The translations under genes and the position numbers were made by a program. Shown here in pieces: positions 45,057-54,727 of a stretch of DNA of 64,000 nt. This stretch comes from Ruminococcus hominis (GTDB lineage Bacteria; Bacillota; Clostridia; Lachnospirales; Lachnospiraceae), in NCBI RefSeq assembly GCF_014287355.1, contig NZ_JACOPE010000001.1, forward strand, positions 372,001 to 436,000, read 5' to 3'. Numbering within the stretch: the first letter of the stretch is position 1; each line of letters opens with the position of its first letter. The notes under the pieces are model-generated. The model was not told the origin of the DNA, did no database searches, and saw nothing but the letters and a program-made list of their open reading frames with translations.

Positions 45057-45126
45057 ACAATGAAAGAAACAAGAAAAATGTTCAGGATAAAAATCATTAT
45101 TGGGGACGGATAGAGAGGGTGACATT

Positions 45127-46587
45127 ATGCAGCTTACAAATACAACGGATTATGCCATTAGAATCGTATGTTATCTAGCATCAGAAAATAAGGTAATAAC
45201 TACAGCAGAACTATCTCGTGAATTAAATATTCCGGCAAGTTACATTCCTAAAATAACAAAGCAATTAAAAGAAAAAGAAATTGTTAAAGCGGCAGAGGGA
45301 TCGAATGGAGGCTATATGCTGGAAAAACGACCGGAAGAAATTTCTCTTATGGACGTTATTAACTGTACAGAGTCAACAATGGCAATTAGCAGATGTCTGG
45401 AGAAGGACGGATACTGTTCCAGAAATTATTCAGATTGCTGCAAGGTACATAAGGTGTTAATGGATCTGCAGAACACTTATAATAACAGGCTGGAAAATGT
45501 GAAAATATCAGATATTATTCAGCCGGGCAAAGATGAATATTTTGGACGTTTTTATGTAGTTATAAAATTGAATTTAAAGGATCAAACATATGAATGTATT
45601 TATTCCCACGTACATGAAGTCTATGATAAAGTAAGTGATTCAGCTACCTATGATGAGTTTATAAGGAAGTACACAGAACAATATGTATATGAACAGGATC
45701 GCCAGAAGTTAAGACGATTTTTGACAAGCGAAAAGCTTACGGAACACTTAGTAGACGGCTGTATGGAAGATGATATGTCCTACCGCAGAATATGTGATAA
45801 TGAAGCAGATTCTTATATTTGGATGGAAGCAAAAAGATATGTAGATGAGACGGAGAATATTGCCATTCTCACATTACATAATGCGAAGGTCATTCCAGAT
45901 ACGATTGTTAATATGGAACAGGAATTGCGGAAGAAAGAAAAGAATATCACGAAACAGTATTGGGATATGGTTTCTTTGCTTGTTGCGGTATTGAATCATA
46001 ATAATCTGGTGGAAACGGAACATCAGGATGATATTAGTTTTTATACGGAGCAGGTTTATCGCCAACTGCAGAAAAATTATCCGGAATATGGAATTACCGA
46101 AGAAGAGATTGAAAATGTATCACACCTGGCACCAATCCATGATATTGGTAAAATCCGGGTACCGATAGAAATATTGAATAAAAACGGAAAATTAACAATA
46201 GACGAGATGGAAGTCGTGAAGCAGCATCCAATTACCGGTGCAGAAATGACATTGAGATTTCCGAATGATGTGACAACAAAGAAATTGAATAAGTACAGCT
46301 ATGAAATCTGCAGACATCACCATGAGAGATTTGATGGATCTGGATATCCGGATGGTTTAAAGGGAGATCAGATTCCTCTTTGTGCTCAGGTGGTCGGTTT
46401 GGTGGATGCCTATGATGCTTTGGTCAGTGAGCGACCATATAAACGGAAACTGAAACATGATGAGGCGGTAAGGATGATTGTAAATGCTGAATGTGGAGCG
46501 TTTTCCATGAAACTGCTTCAATGTTTTCTTGCTGCGGCTATGCAAAAAGAGTGGGTGCAGAAAGTAGAATCAAACAGAGAAGAGTAA
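45127..46587 (+). CDS. Second Rrf2 / HD-GYP fusion protein
   Basis: 486 residues, the same architecture as the protein at 35384 and clearly homologous along its length, with the HD-GYP part most alike. The Rrf2 head begins MQLTNTTDYAIRIVCYLASE and retains the cysteine set in CLEKDGYCSRNYSDCC. The HD-GYP domain keeps IHDIGKIRVP, KQHPITGAE, HHERFDGSGYPDGL and the VDAYDAL aspartate. ATG 45127 follows GAGAGGGTG; an earlier in-frame start at 45100 has no ribosome site and would precede the conserved MQLT start. Again it follows a pilus adhesin (here a remnant) and precedes a giant surface protein gene. The head sequences differ enough that operators or signals may differ. Confidence 0.93.
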   Translation: MQLTNTTDYAIRIVCYLASENKVITTAELSRELNIPASYIPKITKQLKEKEIVKAAEGSNGGYMLEKRPEEISLMDVINCTESTMAISRCLEKDGYCSRNYSDCCKVHKVLMDLQNTYNNRLENVKISDIIQPGKDEYFGRFYVVIKLNLKDQTYECIYSHVHEVYDKVSDSATYDEFIRKYTEQYVYEQDRQKLRRFLTSEKLTEHLVDGCMEDDMSYRRICDNEADSYIWMEAKRYVDETENIAILTLHNAKVIPDTIVNMEQELRKKEKNITKQYWDMVSLLVAVLNHNNLVETEHQDDISFYTEQVYRQLQKNYPEYGITEEEIENVSHLAPIHDIGKIRVPIEILNKNGKLTIDEMEVVKQHPITGAEMTLRFPNDVTTKKLNKYSYEICRHHHERFDGSGYPDGLKGDQIPLCAQVVGLVDAYDALVSERPYKRKLKHDEAVRMIVNAECGAFSMKLLQCFLAAAMQKEWVQKVESNREE

Positions 46588-46741
46588 GGAAAAAGTCCAG
46601 TAGGTATTTGATGAAAATTAACAGAAATTTTAACGGATATTATAATAAAATTAGTTATTTTATGCTAAAAAATCATTCTAGATATTAGAATGCAATATTG
46701 AGTAAATGGTAGGAATTTTTATTCCGATTAGAGGTCCAGAT

Positions 46742-49700
46742 ATGAAGAAAAAAAGAAGGATAGAGAACAGAATTATCGCAGTAATACTATGTATGGCTAT
46801 CTTATTTTCTCAAGTGAATATTGCGGATGCAGCAGATATAAATCCATCGGGTACCAACACTAGTCAAGTGACACTTTCTGATGATGCCAATAAGAGTAAT
46901 GGTGAAGTATCAACCGAGTCCACAGTTTCAGATGAAATAAATGGCACCACGGAATCTGAATCTAAGATATCGGAGGAAACAAGTGAAAACTCGAAAAATG
47001 ACGAATCGGAATCGTCCGGTGGAAATGTTAAATCGGAATCAACAGATAACATAGATGCTTATTATAAGGATAGTAAAATATGCATTTATAATTATGAACA
47101 ATTAAAACAGATTGGTTCAGATGCTTATATTTACACAGGTGATAAGGATGGACAGATTGGTTCTGGAGAAGTAGTAAAGAGTGAAGGCACAGAGTTGAAA
47201 TACGGTGCAGATGCTCAGTACATTTTGATGAATGACATCCAGCTGAACTCGGAACAGATGTGGTTAGTACCGGATTCATTTACCGGAACTATCACAGGTA
47301 CGAAACTAGAAGAAAACGAAACACCAACGCTGTATGATAAGGAAACGGATACAATCTACATATACAATCCATATCAGTTAATGGTACTTGCACAGGAAGA
47401 ATCTGAAACAGAACCAGTTATGTCGATGGATTATGATGCTCCTCAATTTGGAATGGGACAGATGATTTATCCGGATGGAGAAGATCAGGAGTATCTGACA
47501 TACAGCAAGACACATAAATATGTAATATCTGAAAAGTTCAGCTCAGATAAACCGGAGCTTCTTGCGGATCAAGTTACTACTGTATCTGATACCGAGGGGC
47601 GTGACTTTAAAGGTCAGGTTGTAAAAACAATTGGAGATAAGACTTATATTCTGATTGGAAATGAAGAACAGTTACGGGAAATTGGTTCTAAAGCTACTGT
47701 ATATGGAGCGGTGTATCAAGCATATGAAGATGCTGCTTTGAAGTGGCATTTGGATACTGACTCTGATGGAAATCCAATTATGCTATATGGTGGAGATGCT
47801 GATTTGTCCAGTAGTCAGAATGGAAATAAAGATTATTCTTTAGGAGCGATTAGCGATACAGAAGCGAGTTTGGGAACACATAAAGCAAATATTCATGGCA
47901 AATGTGGAGTAAACCAGGCAACAGGAAAAATCGAACCGAATCTGGACATAGATAAAGCAAGTGGACAGACTTATTCGCCAACTGCCAATTATATTATTTT
48001 TCGAGATATTGACCTGTCAAGTGCAAACTGGACACCATTGATGTTTTCAGGAAATATGATCGGTGCAAAAGCAAATGGTCAGTCTACCTTGTGGCAAAAT
48101 GACGCAAGTGTTACAGATTACAGTAAAGCAACAGAATTGTCAACGAATGTAAATCGACCAGTAATTTCCAATATTACTGTCAATCAGACAGGAAAAATGG
48201 ATGGCACAAAATACATTGGAATTGGATTTTTTGCGACAGTGACAAATGAAGTCAATGTTGCCGACATTGGTGTCAGTGCAGGAACAGTTACTGTATCGAA
48301 TATTGAATTGAACAATGTAAGTGTACAAAATAACTCTAACACACACAAGAATACACAGACGTTGATCAGTGGTTTGACAAGTAGTCTTGGGTGGCTGGTA
48401 GGTGGATTGGTTGATGTTCTTGTTGGGGCATTAACATTCGGACAGGTAAAATTAAATCTGCATGATACCTTATCAGCGCTTTTAAATGCAAGAGCCGAAG
48501 ATCCTACGATTTATGCCACTGGCGCATTTGCCGGAAGAATTGTTGGAGATGTTGCAATCGAAAATTGTGATGTGACCGGAACTGTTCAGGTATCGAACAT
48601 CAATGACCGGACGGGTGGATTTGTAGGATATACAGAAGGAGTTACACAGTACAGTGGTTTATCAAAAGTGTTAGGTGTAACAGTAGATGCTTTATCATCT
48701 CTGTTAAATGCTATTCCAGGACTTGGACTTGGAGATTTGATCACCATTCTTTTGAAAAAAGCATTGCCAGTAAGCGATCTTATCCCAACCGGATATAAAA
48801 ATGTAAATATCAGAAACTGTAGTGTAGAGGGATTGGCAGGAACTATCGGACAAAACGATAAGAGTTATATCGGTGGTTTTGTTGGACAACAGGTTGGAAC
48901 GGACATTCAGAATTGTTCCGTAAAGAACAGCACTTATGCGATAACATCAAAAGAGTATGGTGGAGGTTTTTCCGGAATCTGTCGGGATGCAGATATTCAG
49001 GGAACATTGAGCGATGTAGGTATTGAACTGGTTCGTGTAACTCAGCCACAAAGTTTGCTTTTGAATTGTAATCTTACGGATAGTAATGTCACAGTAGAAG
49101 GCGAGAATTATCAGGGAGGAATTACCGGAGCACAGACGAATAGTTATGTCATTAACTGTGGAGCGACCGGAAGCATATCAGTCAAAGCAAGTGGAAATTA
49201 TGCTGGTGGTGTTACCGGAATTGCAACAGTTGGATGGGTAACAAACCTTGGCAAAGATGAAGTGGCAAATACAAGTTTATTAAAGACAGTAGGAGATCTT
49301 CTGACAAAACTGTTATCCAGTAATCCGGATCAGGCAGGTATGCTGCTCTCCCTTGCAGGAATCGCTCCATCGGCAATTCTTGGATGTAATATGAATTGCC
49401 AGATGATATCAGTAGAAGCCGGTAAAAGTTATGCTGGAGGAATTCTTGGAGGTGGAGATGGCGTTTATCTTGCAGAATCCAGTGCCGATTATCTAAATAA
49501 ACTGTCCTATTGGAAATACGGGGTTTTGGATACAGGAAATGTATCACAAAGAGAAAATATGTTAAATGGACTGGAGAGTGTAAAAGCAGGAGAACATCGT
49601 GTCGGAGGAGTTGCAGGAAGTGTAACAACTGCAAGTGTAACTGGTCTTTTAAATAACACATTAGGAGTTGGCAGCTTTCTGGGATTTACAGTACATAGTG

Positions 49701-52700
49701 TTACAGTAACGGGCGTGGATGCCGGGTATGCAGTAACAGCAACCGGTAATTATGCCGGAGGTGCTTTGGGAGAAGCGATTGGCGGCGATGTACAGAGTGT
49801 TACTTTACATCAGTTAAAGTCAGTGACAGCTAAAAACCGATGTGGAGGTTTTGTAGGCTGTGCTGGACCGGGTGATCTTGCCGGGGCAAATGGATTGACA
49901 GTGAATCTGTTAGGACTGAATCATTTATTAAATGTCAGCAATCTCCTGTCTGTTGCAGAAGGAATCCGGGTAAAAATCACAGATGCTCATGTTGATGGAA
50001 TTACGGGCGGATTTACGGTACAGGCAAAAGGAAGTAATGCTGATGGAGAATCGGTTGATTATGTAGCTGGAGGATTTATTGGAAAGAGTAATAGTTGCGA
50101 AATCAGTCAGTCAGATGTAAAGAATTTAAAAGAAGTGACAGCAAATGACACAGATGGAAATGCTGGAGGTTTTATAGGAACATCTTCAACAGGTGGACTT
50201 GCTGATGTAGCAGATGAGACAGAGATAAAAGCTTTGATCAGTGCGAATGGATTATTAAATGCAGTGAAGTATTTAATCCCTTCCTATACACAATGTACAG
50301 TCAGTTATGTGTCTGGTGGTGGAGTAACTGCTGATACAGCCGGAGGATTTGCTGGGAGTTTTCAAAGTGGAACTGTAAACAATCAGGCAGCAGGCGAGGG
50401 CAATTATTACAGCGTATACAATCTGGATCATGTCAACGGACAGTCCTATGCTGGAGGATTTGGTGGAAATGTTTATTCTGGAGCACTGGCTCAGGCAGGA
50501 AAAGGAATTAGTATTCTTGGAAGTATCAACGGGCTGAATATTAACATCGGAGATCTGGTAAATTTGATCAATGCATATATTCCGTATGTTCAATATGCAG
50601 GAATACAATCAAAAGAAGGATTTACCGTTACCGCAAATACGATAAAAGCAGCTGACAGTAATTCCGGAAGTGCCGGAGGATTTATCGGATATGGAAGCGG
50701 TGTACAGGTAAGCACCTGTGATGTATCGAACCTGAAACATACAACTGTAACCACACCGAAAAATTTGGAAGATACAGATGGTTCCAGCTACTTTAATACA
50801 AAGCAGAGTGCATATGCAGTAACCGGTGCAAGATATGCCGGAGGATACATTGGCTATATGGATATCGGTTCGGCTGCATCAGTTGGAAAAGGCTTGAGTG
50901 TTCTTGGAACAGCAATCGGAATCAACGATGTACTGGATGCATTAAATGTTGTGGTTTCAACGGTAGAACATTCCAATGTTACTGGAAATACCGGAGGCTT
51001 TGCGGTTATAGCATCTACAAAGAATACAGAGTCAGATGCAAGTGCAGATGATGTACTTGGAGATGCCGGAGGATTTGCCGGAAAGATATCAGGTGGACAC
51101 ATACAGGATTCAAATTCTTATAATTTCTCATACGTGATCGGGCAGATTACTTCGGGCGGTTATGTTGGAGATCTGGAACCAGGAAATGTTGCCAGCGTTC
51201 TCGGAGATGCCAGCATTTTGAAGGGACTTGTCAGTGTGAAAGATAGTCTTGCATCCGTTGCACAAGATTTTGTACCGACAATCCGGAATAGTTCTACTAC
51301 ATGTATTCCATGTGGTGGCGCAGTAAGAGCAGAAGCAGAATCCACGAAATCTGTTCAGCGGGGATTAGCCGGTGGTTATGCAGGACATAACGAAGGCGGT
51401 CATATCTGGGGAAACAATACTAAGAACTGGAAAGGAAACAAATATACAGGACCGACAAGTACCTGTGAAGCAGTTCGTATCCGTTCAGTCTATGGTGCAG
51501 AAATTGCCGGTGGATTTACCGGATTGATGGAAGCAGCCGATACCGCAAGTGCAGGCAATCTTTCCCTTTTGTGGGGACTGGTTAAGGCAGACAATATTCT
51601 GGGAGCATTGAGTATTGTATACCCGACAGAAGAAAATACAGCCGTATATGGTCCACTTGCCAAGATGGATTACAAGACTTGGAATTCATGGGTGGAGCAT
51701 GTAGGAAAATATGGTGGCTATGGAAGCGACCTTGCGAAAAATGGAACGGTGGAAAATCAGGAAGCTTTAGATGCAATTTTAAGTAAATATGCTTATGGCT
51801 ATCAAGTTGTCGCAGGAAGAAGCCAGTATCGGGATGAAACAACATTAGCCAATGGAGGAGCCGCTGGAGGTTATGTTGGTTCTATGAAGACGGGCACCAT
51901 TACCAACGGAAATGCTTATCAGACAAAAGCAGTAAAGGGATTACGTTGCGCTGGAGGATTTGCCGGAGAGATGGTAAACGGAGGAGCAGCGAACCTTGGA
52001 GGAGTCAATATCCTCGGATTAAAATTAGAACTGGGACAGATGCTGAATGTACTGGATGTGTTTGTACCCGTCATTAAGCAGTCTTCCGTGGAGGGATATC
52101 AAAGTGGTCTGTCTGTTCAGTCGAATGGAACAGATACCAGAAAAACATGCGGATATGCCGGTGGATATATCGGACGCATGATTGGTGGACAAATCTGGGG
52201 AGCTGATACAGCAACTGTCTGTCAGGTCAGCAAACTGCGACGTGTAGATGGAACCAGTTATGTAGGAGGATTTGTAGGAAGTTCCAAACCGGGAAGCGTT
52301 GCTTCTGTTAATACGACTGCGGGAGAAGACTTATTAAGTAAATTGCTGAATAGTCTGATCAGTGCACCAGCAGATTTAATTAAAGTTTTGGATGCGACAG
52401 TTTCCACCATCCGATATGCAGATGTAAATGCCTGGGATGATTGGGGAATCATCGTAAATGGTGCTTATGCGGATGGCAGTAAAAATACAGCCTATGCAAC
52501 AGCCGCCGGAGGATTTGCCGGAAGCCTTTCTGGAACAGTATTGGGAAAGAAAGATACCGAAGGTTCAGGACCGGTAGTAAATGGCATTCGATCTGTAGTT
52601 GCCGGAGAATATGCCGGTGGATGTTTTGGAATTGCTGATGTGGATGCAGGCGTTTCCGTATCCGCAGACGGCGAAACATCAGTTCTCGGATATCTGTTAA

Positions 52701-54694
52701 AACTGGGACAGCTTGATGTGTTAGATGCATTTCGGACTTATGTATATTACGGAAGCGTAAGTGGAAGTAATGACGATGGATTAAGTGTATCAGCATTGAA
52801 AGCAGTGAAATCCGGACAAAACAATCAGGTAACTTACAGTGGAAATGCCGGAGGATTTGGCGGTGCATTATTAAACAGTACAGTGAAAAACAGTACAGTG
52901 GTAGCTCTTAGTAATGTAACCGGACCAAACAGTGTCGGTGGTTTCATTGGTTATTCTGGTAAGAGTGGCGTAGTAGATGTCAACAAATTAAATGTTCTGG
53001 GCGATAATATGGGACAGCTTTTAGGCGGTGCACTAGGTGTTTTGGACGTTTTTGGCTCTCATATTGATGACAGCATGGTAACTGGTATTGATGGCGGTTA
53101 TACCGTACAGAGTACTGGCGGAGAAGAACAGATTGCCGGAGGATTTATCGGATATGCGAATCTGGCTCGAATGGCAGGTTGTAATGCCGGAGATCAGAAG
53201 GAGCAGACACATGGATTGAAACAGGTCGCATCCGGTGGAACAGCCGGAGGATTTGCCGGAAGAACGAGTTTTGCTTATCTGGCAGATGTAAAACTGGATT
53301 CCACAGTTGTAAAAGCAGTGGTTACGATTTTAAATCAACTTGTGAAAGCATTGTATCTGGATAAGATACAGGAGTCGGATTTATTAAATATCAATCTTGG
53401 TATTATCAAAGTACAGGCTCTATGTGAAGGAAATCTGCTTCATGTGAATTTGCTGGGACTTGATATTTCCGTGGCTCTGGTAAAACAGTCGGCAGAAAAT
53501 AAGCAGGAAACCGATTTTGCAGTGATTACAATCGGAGATTCTACCATCAAGCTGCCATGCAACAGTGATGGAATTATTGATAAAGACAATGATTTAGAGT
53601 CTACCATTAGTATCAACTTAATCAAGGCAAACCGGACGAAGATTACAGACAGTAATGTCTATGGTATTTCTACAGGATATGATGTCTATGCCGGTGGTGC
53701 CGGAAATGATGCTGATGGAACTGCGGAAGATGGACGAAGCGGAGGATTTGTCGGATTCAACGATGAAGGACTTCTTCAAGATAATAACATGTATTACTGT
53801 GATGTGGTCAGGGGAACAAAAGACTTGGTTGGACCGTTCAGTGGAAAGAGTAATCTGAATTCTGTTTACAGTTTCAATACAAAGAAAAACGTGGAAGGCG
53901 AAAATAATATTTATCGTATTTACAGAAAATTAGATGGAACACTGGATGAGATTAAGAAAAGCTCTCATATCCTGAACAGTAAATATGAAAAGGATGATGC
54001 AAGTGGATGGAATATTTATTCCATTGAGCATATGCAAACCGTCGAAAGTTATGATACCTTAAAGGATGCAGAGCTTGCCAGTGCTCAGGGAACGAAAACA
54101 GCAAATCTGGACGCCTATGTGTCAGCAGCGAAAGCTGTTTTGATGGCAGATACGAAAACCAGTTTTAACACAGGAGAAAGTGATACACCAGAACCTTCCG
54201 AATCACAGGACCCATGTGATGAATTTGTCAATCTGACCATCAATAAAGTTTGGAAGGATTTGAATAATTTCAGTGATTTAAGACCAGATAACATTAAGGT
54301 AACAATATCTCGTACCTGGACAGACAGCAATCAACAGGAACAGACAAAAATTGTTCCGGGATACGAGAGTTACACAATAAATGGTTCTGAGAAAAAATCT
54401 ACATGGCAGGAGGTGATCAAAGGCTTGCCTGCATATCAGACAGATGAAGATGGAACCATTCATTATTACACCTATTCCGTTACAGAAACGGAAGTGACTG
54501 GTTATACAACAACGGTAAATACATCCGATGATGGATTTACGTTCAATATAACCAACAGACATTTTCCAGGACTCCCGGATACAGGAGGTTATGGAAGCTA
54601 TCTTATTTACCTGATAGGTATCCTGCTCTTACTGGTTTATCTTGCAATGCGATACAAAAAAAGCAAAGAAAACCAGAAGGCAGAACAGCTATAA
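46742..54694 (+). CDS. Giant 2650-residue repeat adhesin (GLUG-like), wall anchored
   Basis: ATG 46742 gives a clean signal peptide (MKKKRRIENRIIAVILCMAI, cleavage near ADA); the ATG at 46706 adds 12 residues before it and is less likely. A Ser/Glu-rich linker and a region of about 350 residues come first. The bulk (about residues 450-2350) is some 15 modules of about 130 residues. Each contains AGGFxG-type turns (YAGGFGG, SAGGFIGYG, VGGFIGY) like GLUG repeats, then a GxVASV or similar strand, a hydrophobic stretch rich in Leu/Val and a polar VPxIxxSxVxG strand. A Cna-B domain (LTINKVWKDLNNFSDLRPDN) precedes LPDTGG, a membrane helix and a charged tail. The backbone pilin gene follows 33 bases later, so it is the likely tip adhesin of that pilus. 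Confidence 0.88.
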   Translation: MKKKRRIENRIIAVILCMAILFSQVNIADAADINPSGTNTSQVTLSDDANKSNGEVSTESTVSDEINGTTESESKISEETSENSKNDESESSGGNVKSESTDNIDAYYKDSKICIYNYEQLKQIGSDAYIYTGDKDGQIGSGEVVKSEGTELKYGADAQYILMNDIQLNSEQMWLVPDSFTGTITGTKLEENETPTLYDKETDTIYIYNPYQLMVLAQEESETEPVMSMDYDAPQFGMGQMIYPDGEDQEYLTYSKTHKYVISEKFSSDKPELLADQVTTVSDTEGRDFKGQVVKTIGDKTYILIGNEEQLREIGSKATVYGAVYQAYEDAALKWHLDTDSDGNPIMLYGGDADLSSSQNGNKDYSLGAISDTEASLGTHKANIHGKCGVNQATGKIEPNLDIDKASGQTYSPTANYIIFRDIDLSSANWTPLMFSGNMIGAKANGQSTLWQNDASVTDYSKATELSTNVNRPVISNITVNQTGKMDGTKYIGIGFFATVTNEVNVADIGVSAGTVTVSNIELNNVSVQNNSNTHKNTQTLISGLTSSLGWLVGGLVDVLVGALTFGQVKLNLHDTLSALLNARAEDPTIYATGAFAGRIVGDVAIENCDVTGTVQVSNINDRTGGFVGYTEGVTQYSGLSKVLGVTVDALSSLLNAIPGLGLGDLITILLKKALPVSDLIPTGYKNVNIRNCSVEGLAGTIGQNDKSYIGGFVGQQVGTDIQNCSVKNSTYAITSKEYGGGFSGICRDADIQGTLSDVGIELVRVTQPQSLLLNCNLTDSNVTVEGENYQGGITGAQTNSYVINCGATGSISVKASGNYAGGVTGIATVGWVTNLGKDEVANTSLLKTVGDLLTKLLSSNPDQAGMLLSLAGIAPSAILGCNMNCQMISVEAGKSYAGGILGGGDGVYLAESSADYLNKLSYWKYGVLDTGNVSQRENMLNGLESVKAGEHRVGGVAGSVTTASVTGLLNNTLGVGSFLGFTVHSVTVTGVDAGYAVTATGNYAGGALGEAIGGDVQSVTLHQLKSVTAKNRCGGFVGCAGPGDLAGANGLTVNLLGLNHLLNVSNLLSVAEGIRVKITDAHVDGITGGFTVQAKGSNADGESVDYVAGGFIGKSNSCEISQSDVKNLKEVTANDTDGNAGGFIGTSSTGGLADVADETEIKALISANGLLNAVKYLIPSYTQCTVSYVSGGGVTADTAGGFAGSFQSGTVNNQAAGEGNYYSVYNLDHVNGQSYAGGFGGNVYSGALAQAGKGISILGSINGLNINIGDLVNLINAYIPYVQYAGIQSKEGFTVTANTIKAADSNSGSAGGFIGYGSGVQVSTCDVSNLKHTTVTTPKNLEDTDGSSYFNTKQSAYAVTGARYAGGYIGYMDIGSAASVGKGLSVLGTAIGINDVLDALNVVVSTVEHSNVTGNTGGFAVIASTKNTESDASADDVLGDAGGFAGKISGGHIQDSNSYNFSYVIGQITSGGYVGDLEPGNVASVLGDASILKGLVSVKDSLASVAQDFVPTIRNSSTTCIPCGGAVRAEAESTKSVQRGLAGGYAGHNEGGHIWGNNTKNWKGNKYTGPTSTCEAVRIRSVYGAEIAGGFTGLMEAADTASAGNLSLLWGLVKADNILGALSIVYPTEENTAVYGPLAKMDYKTWNSWVEHVGKYGGYGSDLAKNGTVENQEALDAILSKYAYGYQVVAGRSQYRDETTLANGGAAGGYVGSMKTGTITNGNAYQTKAVKGLRCAGGFAGEMVNGGAANLGGVNILGLKLELGQMLNVLDVFVPVIKQSSVEGYQSGLSVQSNGTDTRKTCGYAGGYIGRMIGGQIWGADTATVCQVSKLRRVDGTSYVGGFVGSSKPGSVASVNTTAGEDLLSKLLNSLISAPADLIKVLDATVSTIRYADVNAWDDWGIIVNGAYADGSKNTAYATAAGGFAGSLSGTVLGKKDTEGSGPVVNGIRSVVAGEYAGGCFGIADVDAGVSVSADGETSVLGYLLKLGQLDVLDAFRTYVYYGSVSGSNDDGLSVSALKAVKSGQNNQVTYSGNAGGFGGALLNSTVKNSTVVALSNVTGPNSVGGFIGYSGKSGVVDVNKLNVLGDNMGQLLGGALGVLDVFGSHIDDSMVTGIDGGYTVQSTGGEEQIAGGFIGYANLARMAGCNAGDQKEQTHGLKQVASGGTAGGFAGRTSFAYLADVKLDSTVVKAVVTILNQLVKALYLDKIQESDLLNINLGIIKVQALCEGNLLHVNLLGLDISVALVKQSAENKQETDFAVITIGDSTIKLPCNSDGIIDKDNDLESTISINLIKANRTKITDSNVYGISTGYDVYAGGAGNDADGTAEDGRSGGFVGFNDEGLLQDNNMYYCDVVRGTKDLVGPFSGKSNLNSVYSFNTKKNVEGENNIYRIYRKLDGTLDEIKKSSHILNSKYEKDDASGWNIYSIEHMQTVESYDTLKDAELASAQGTKTANLDAYVSAAKAVLMADTKTSFNTGESDTPEPSESQDPCDEFVNLTINKVWKDLNNFSDLRPDNIKVTISRTWTDSNQQEQTKIVPGYESYTINGSEKKSTWQEVIKGLPAYQTDEDGTIHYYTYSVTETEVTGYTTTVNTSDDGFTFNITNRHFPGLPDTGGYGSYLIYLIGILLLLVYLAMRYKKSKENQKAEQL

Positions 54695-54727
54695 AAACTT
54701 TATTCTAAAGAAAAGGAGAAAACAGCT

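Noticed and set aside
48000..54000. Tandem repeats as a possible CRISPR or minisatellite
   Set aside because: The periodicity is at protein level (AGGFxG modules) with diverged DNA; there are no short identical repeats with spacers.
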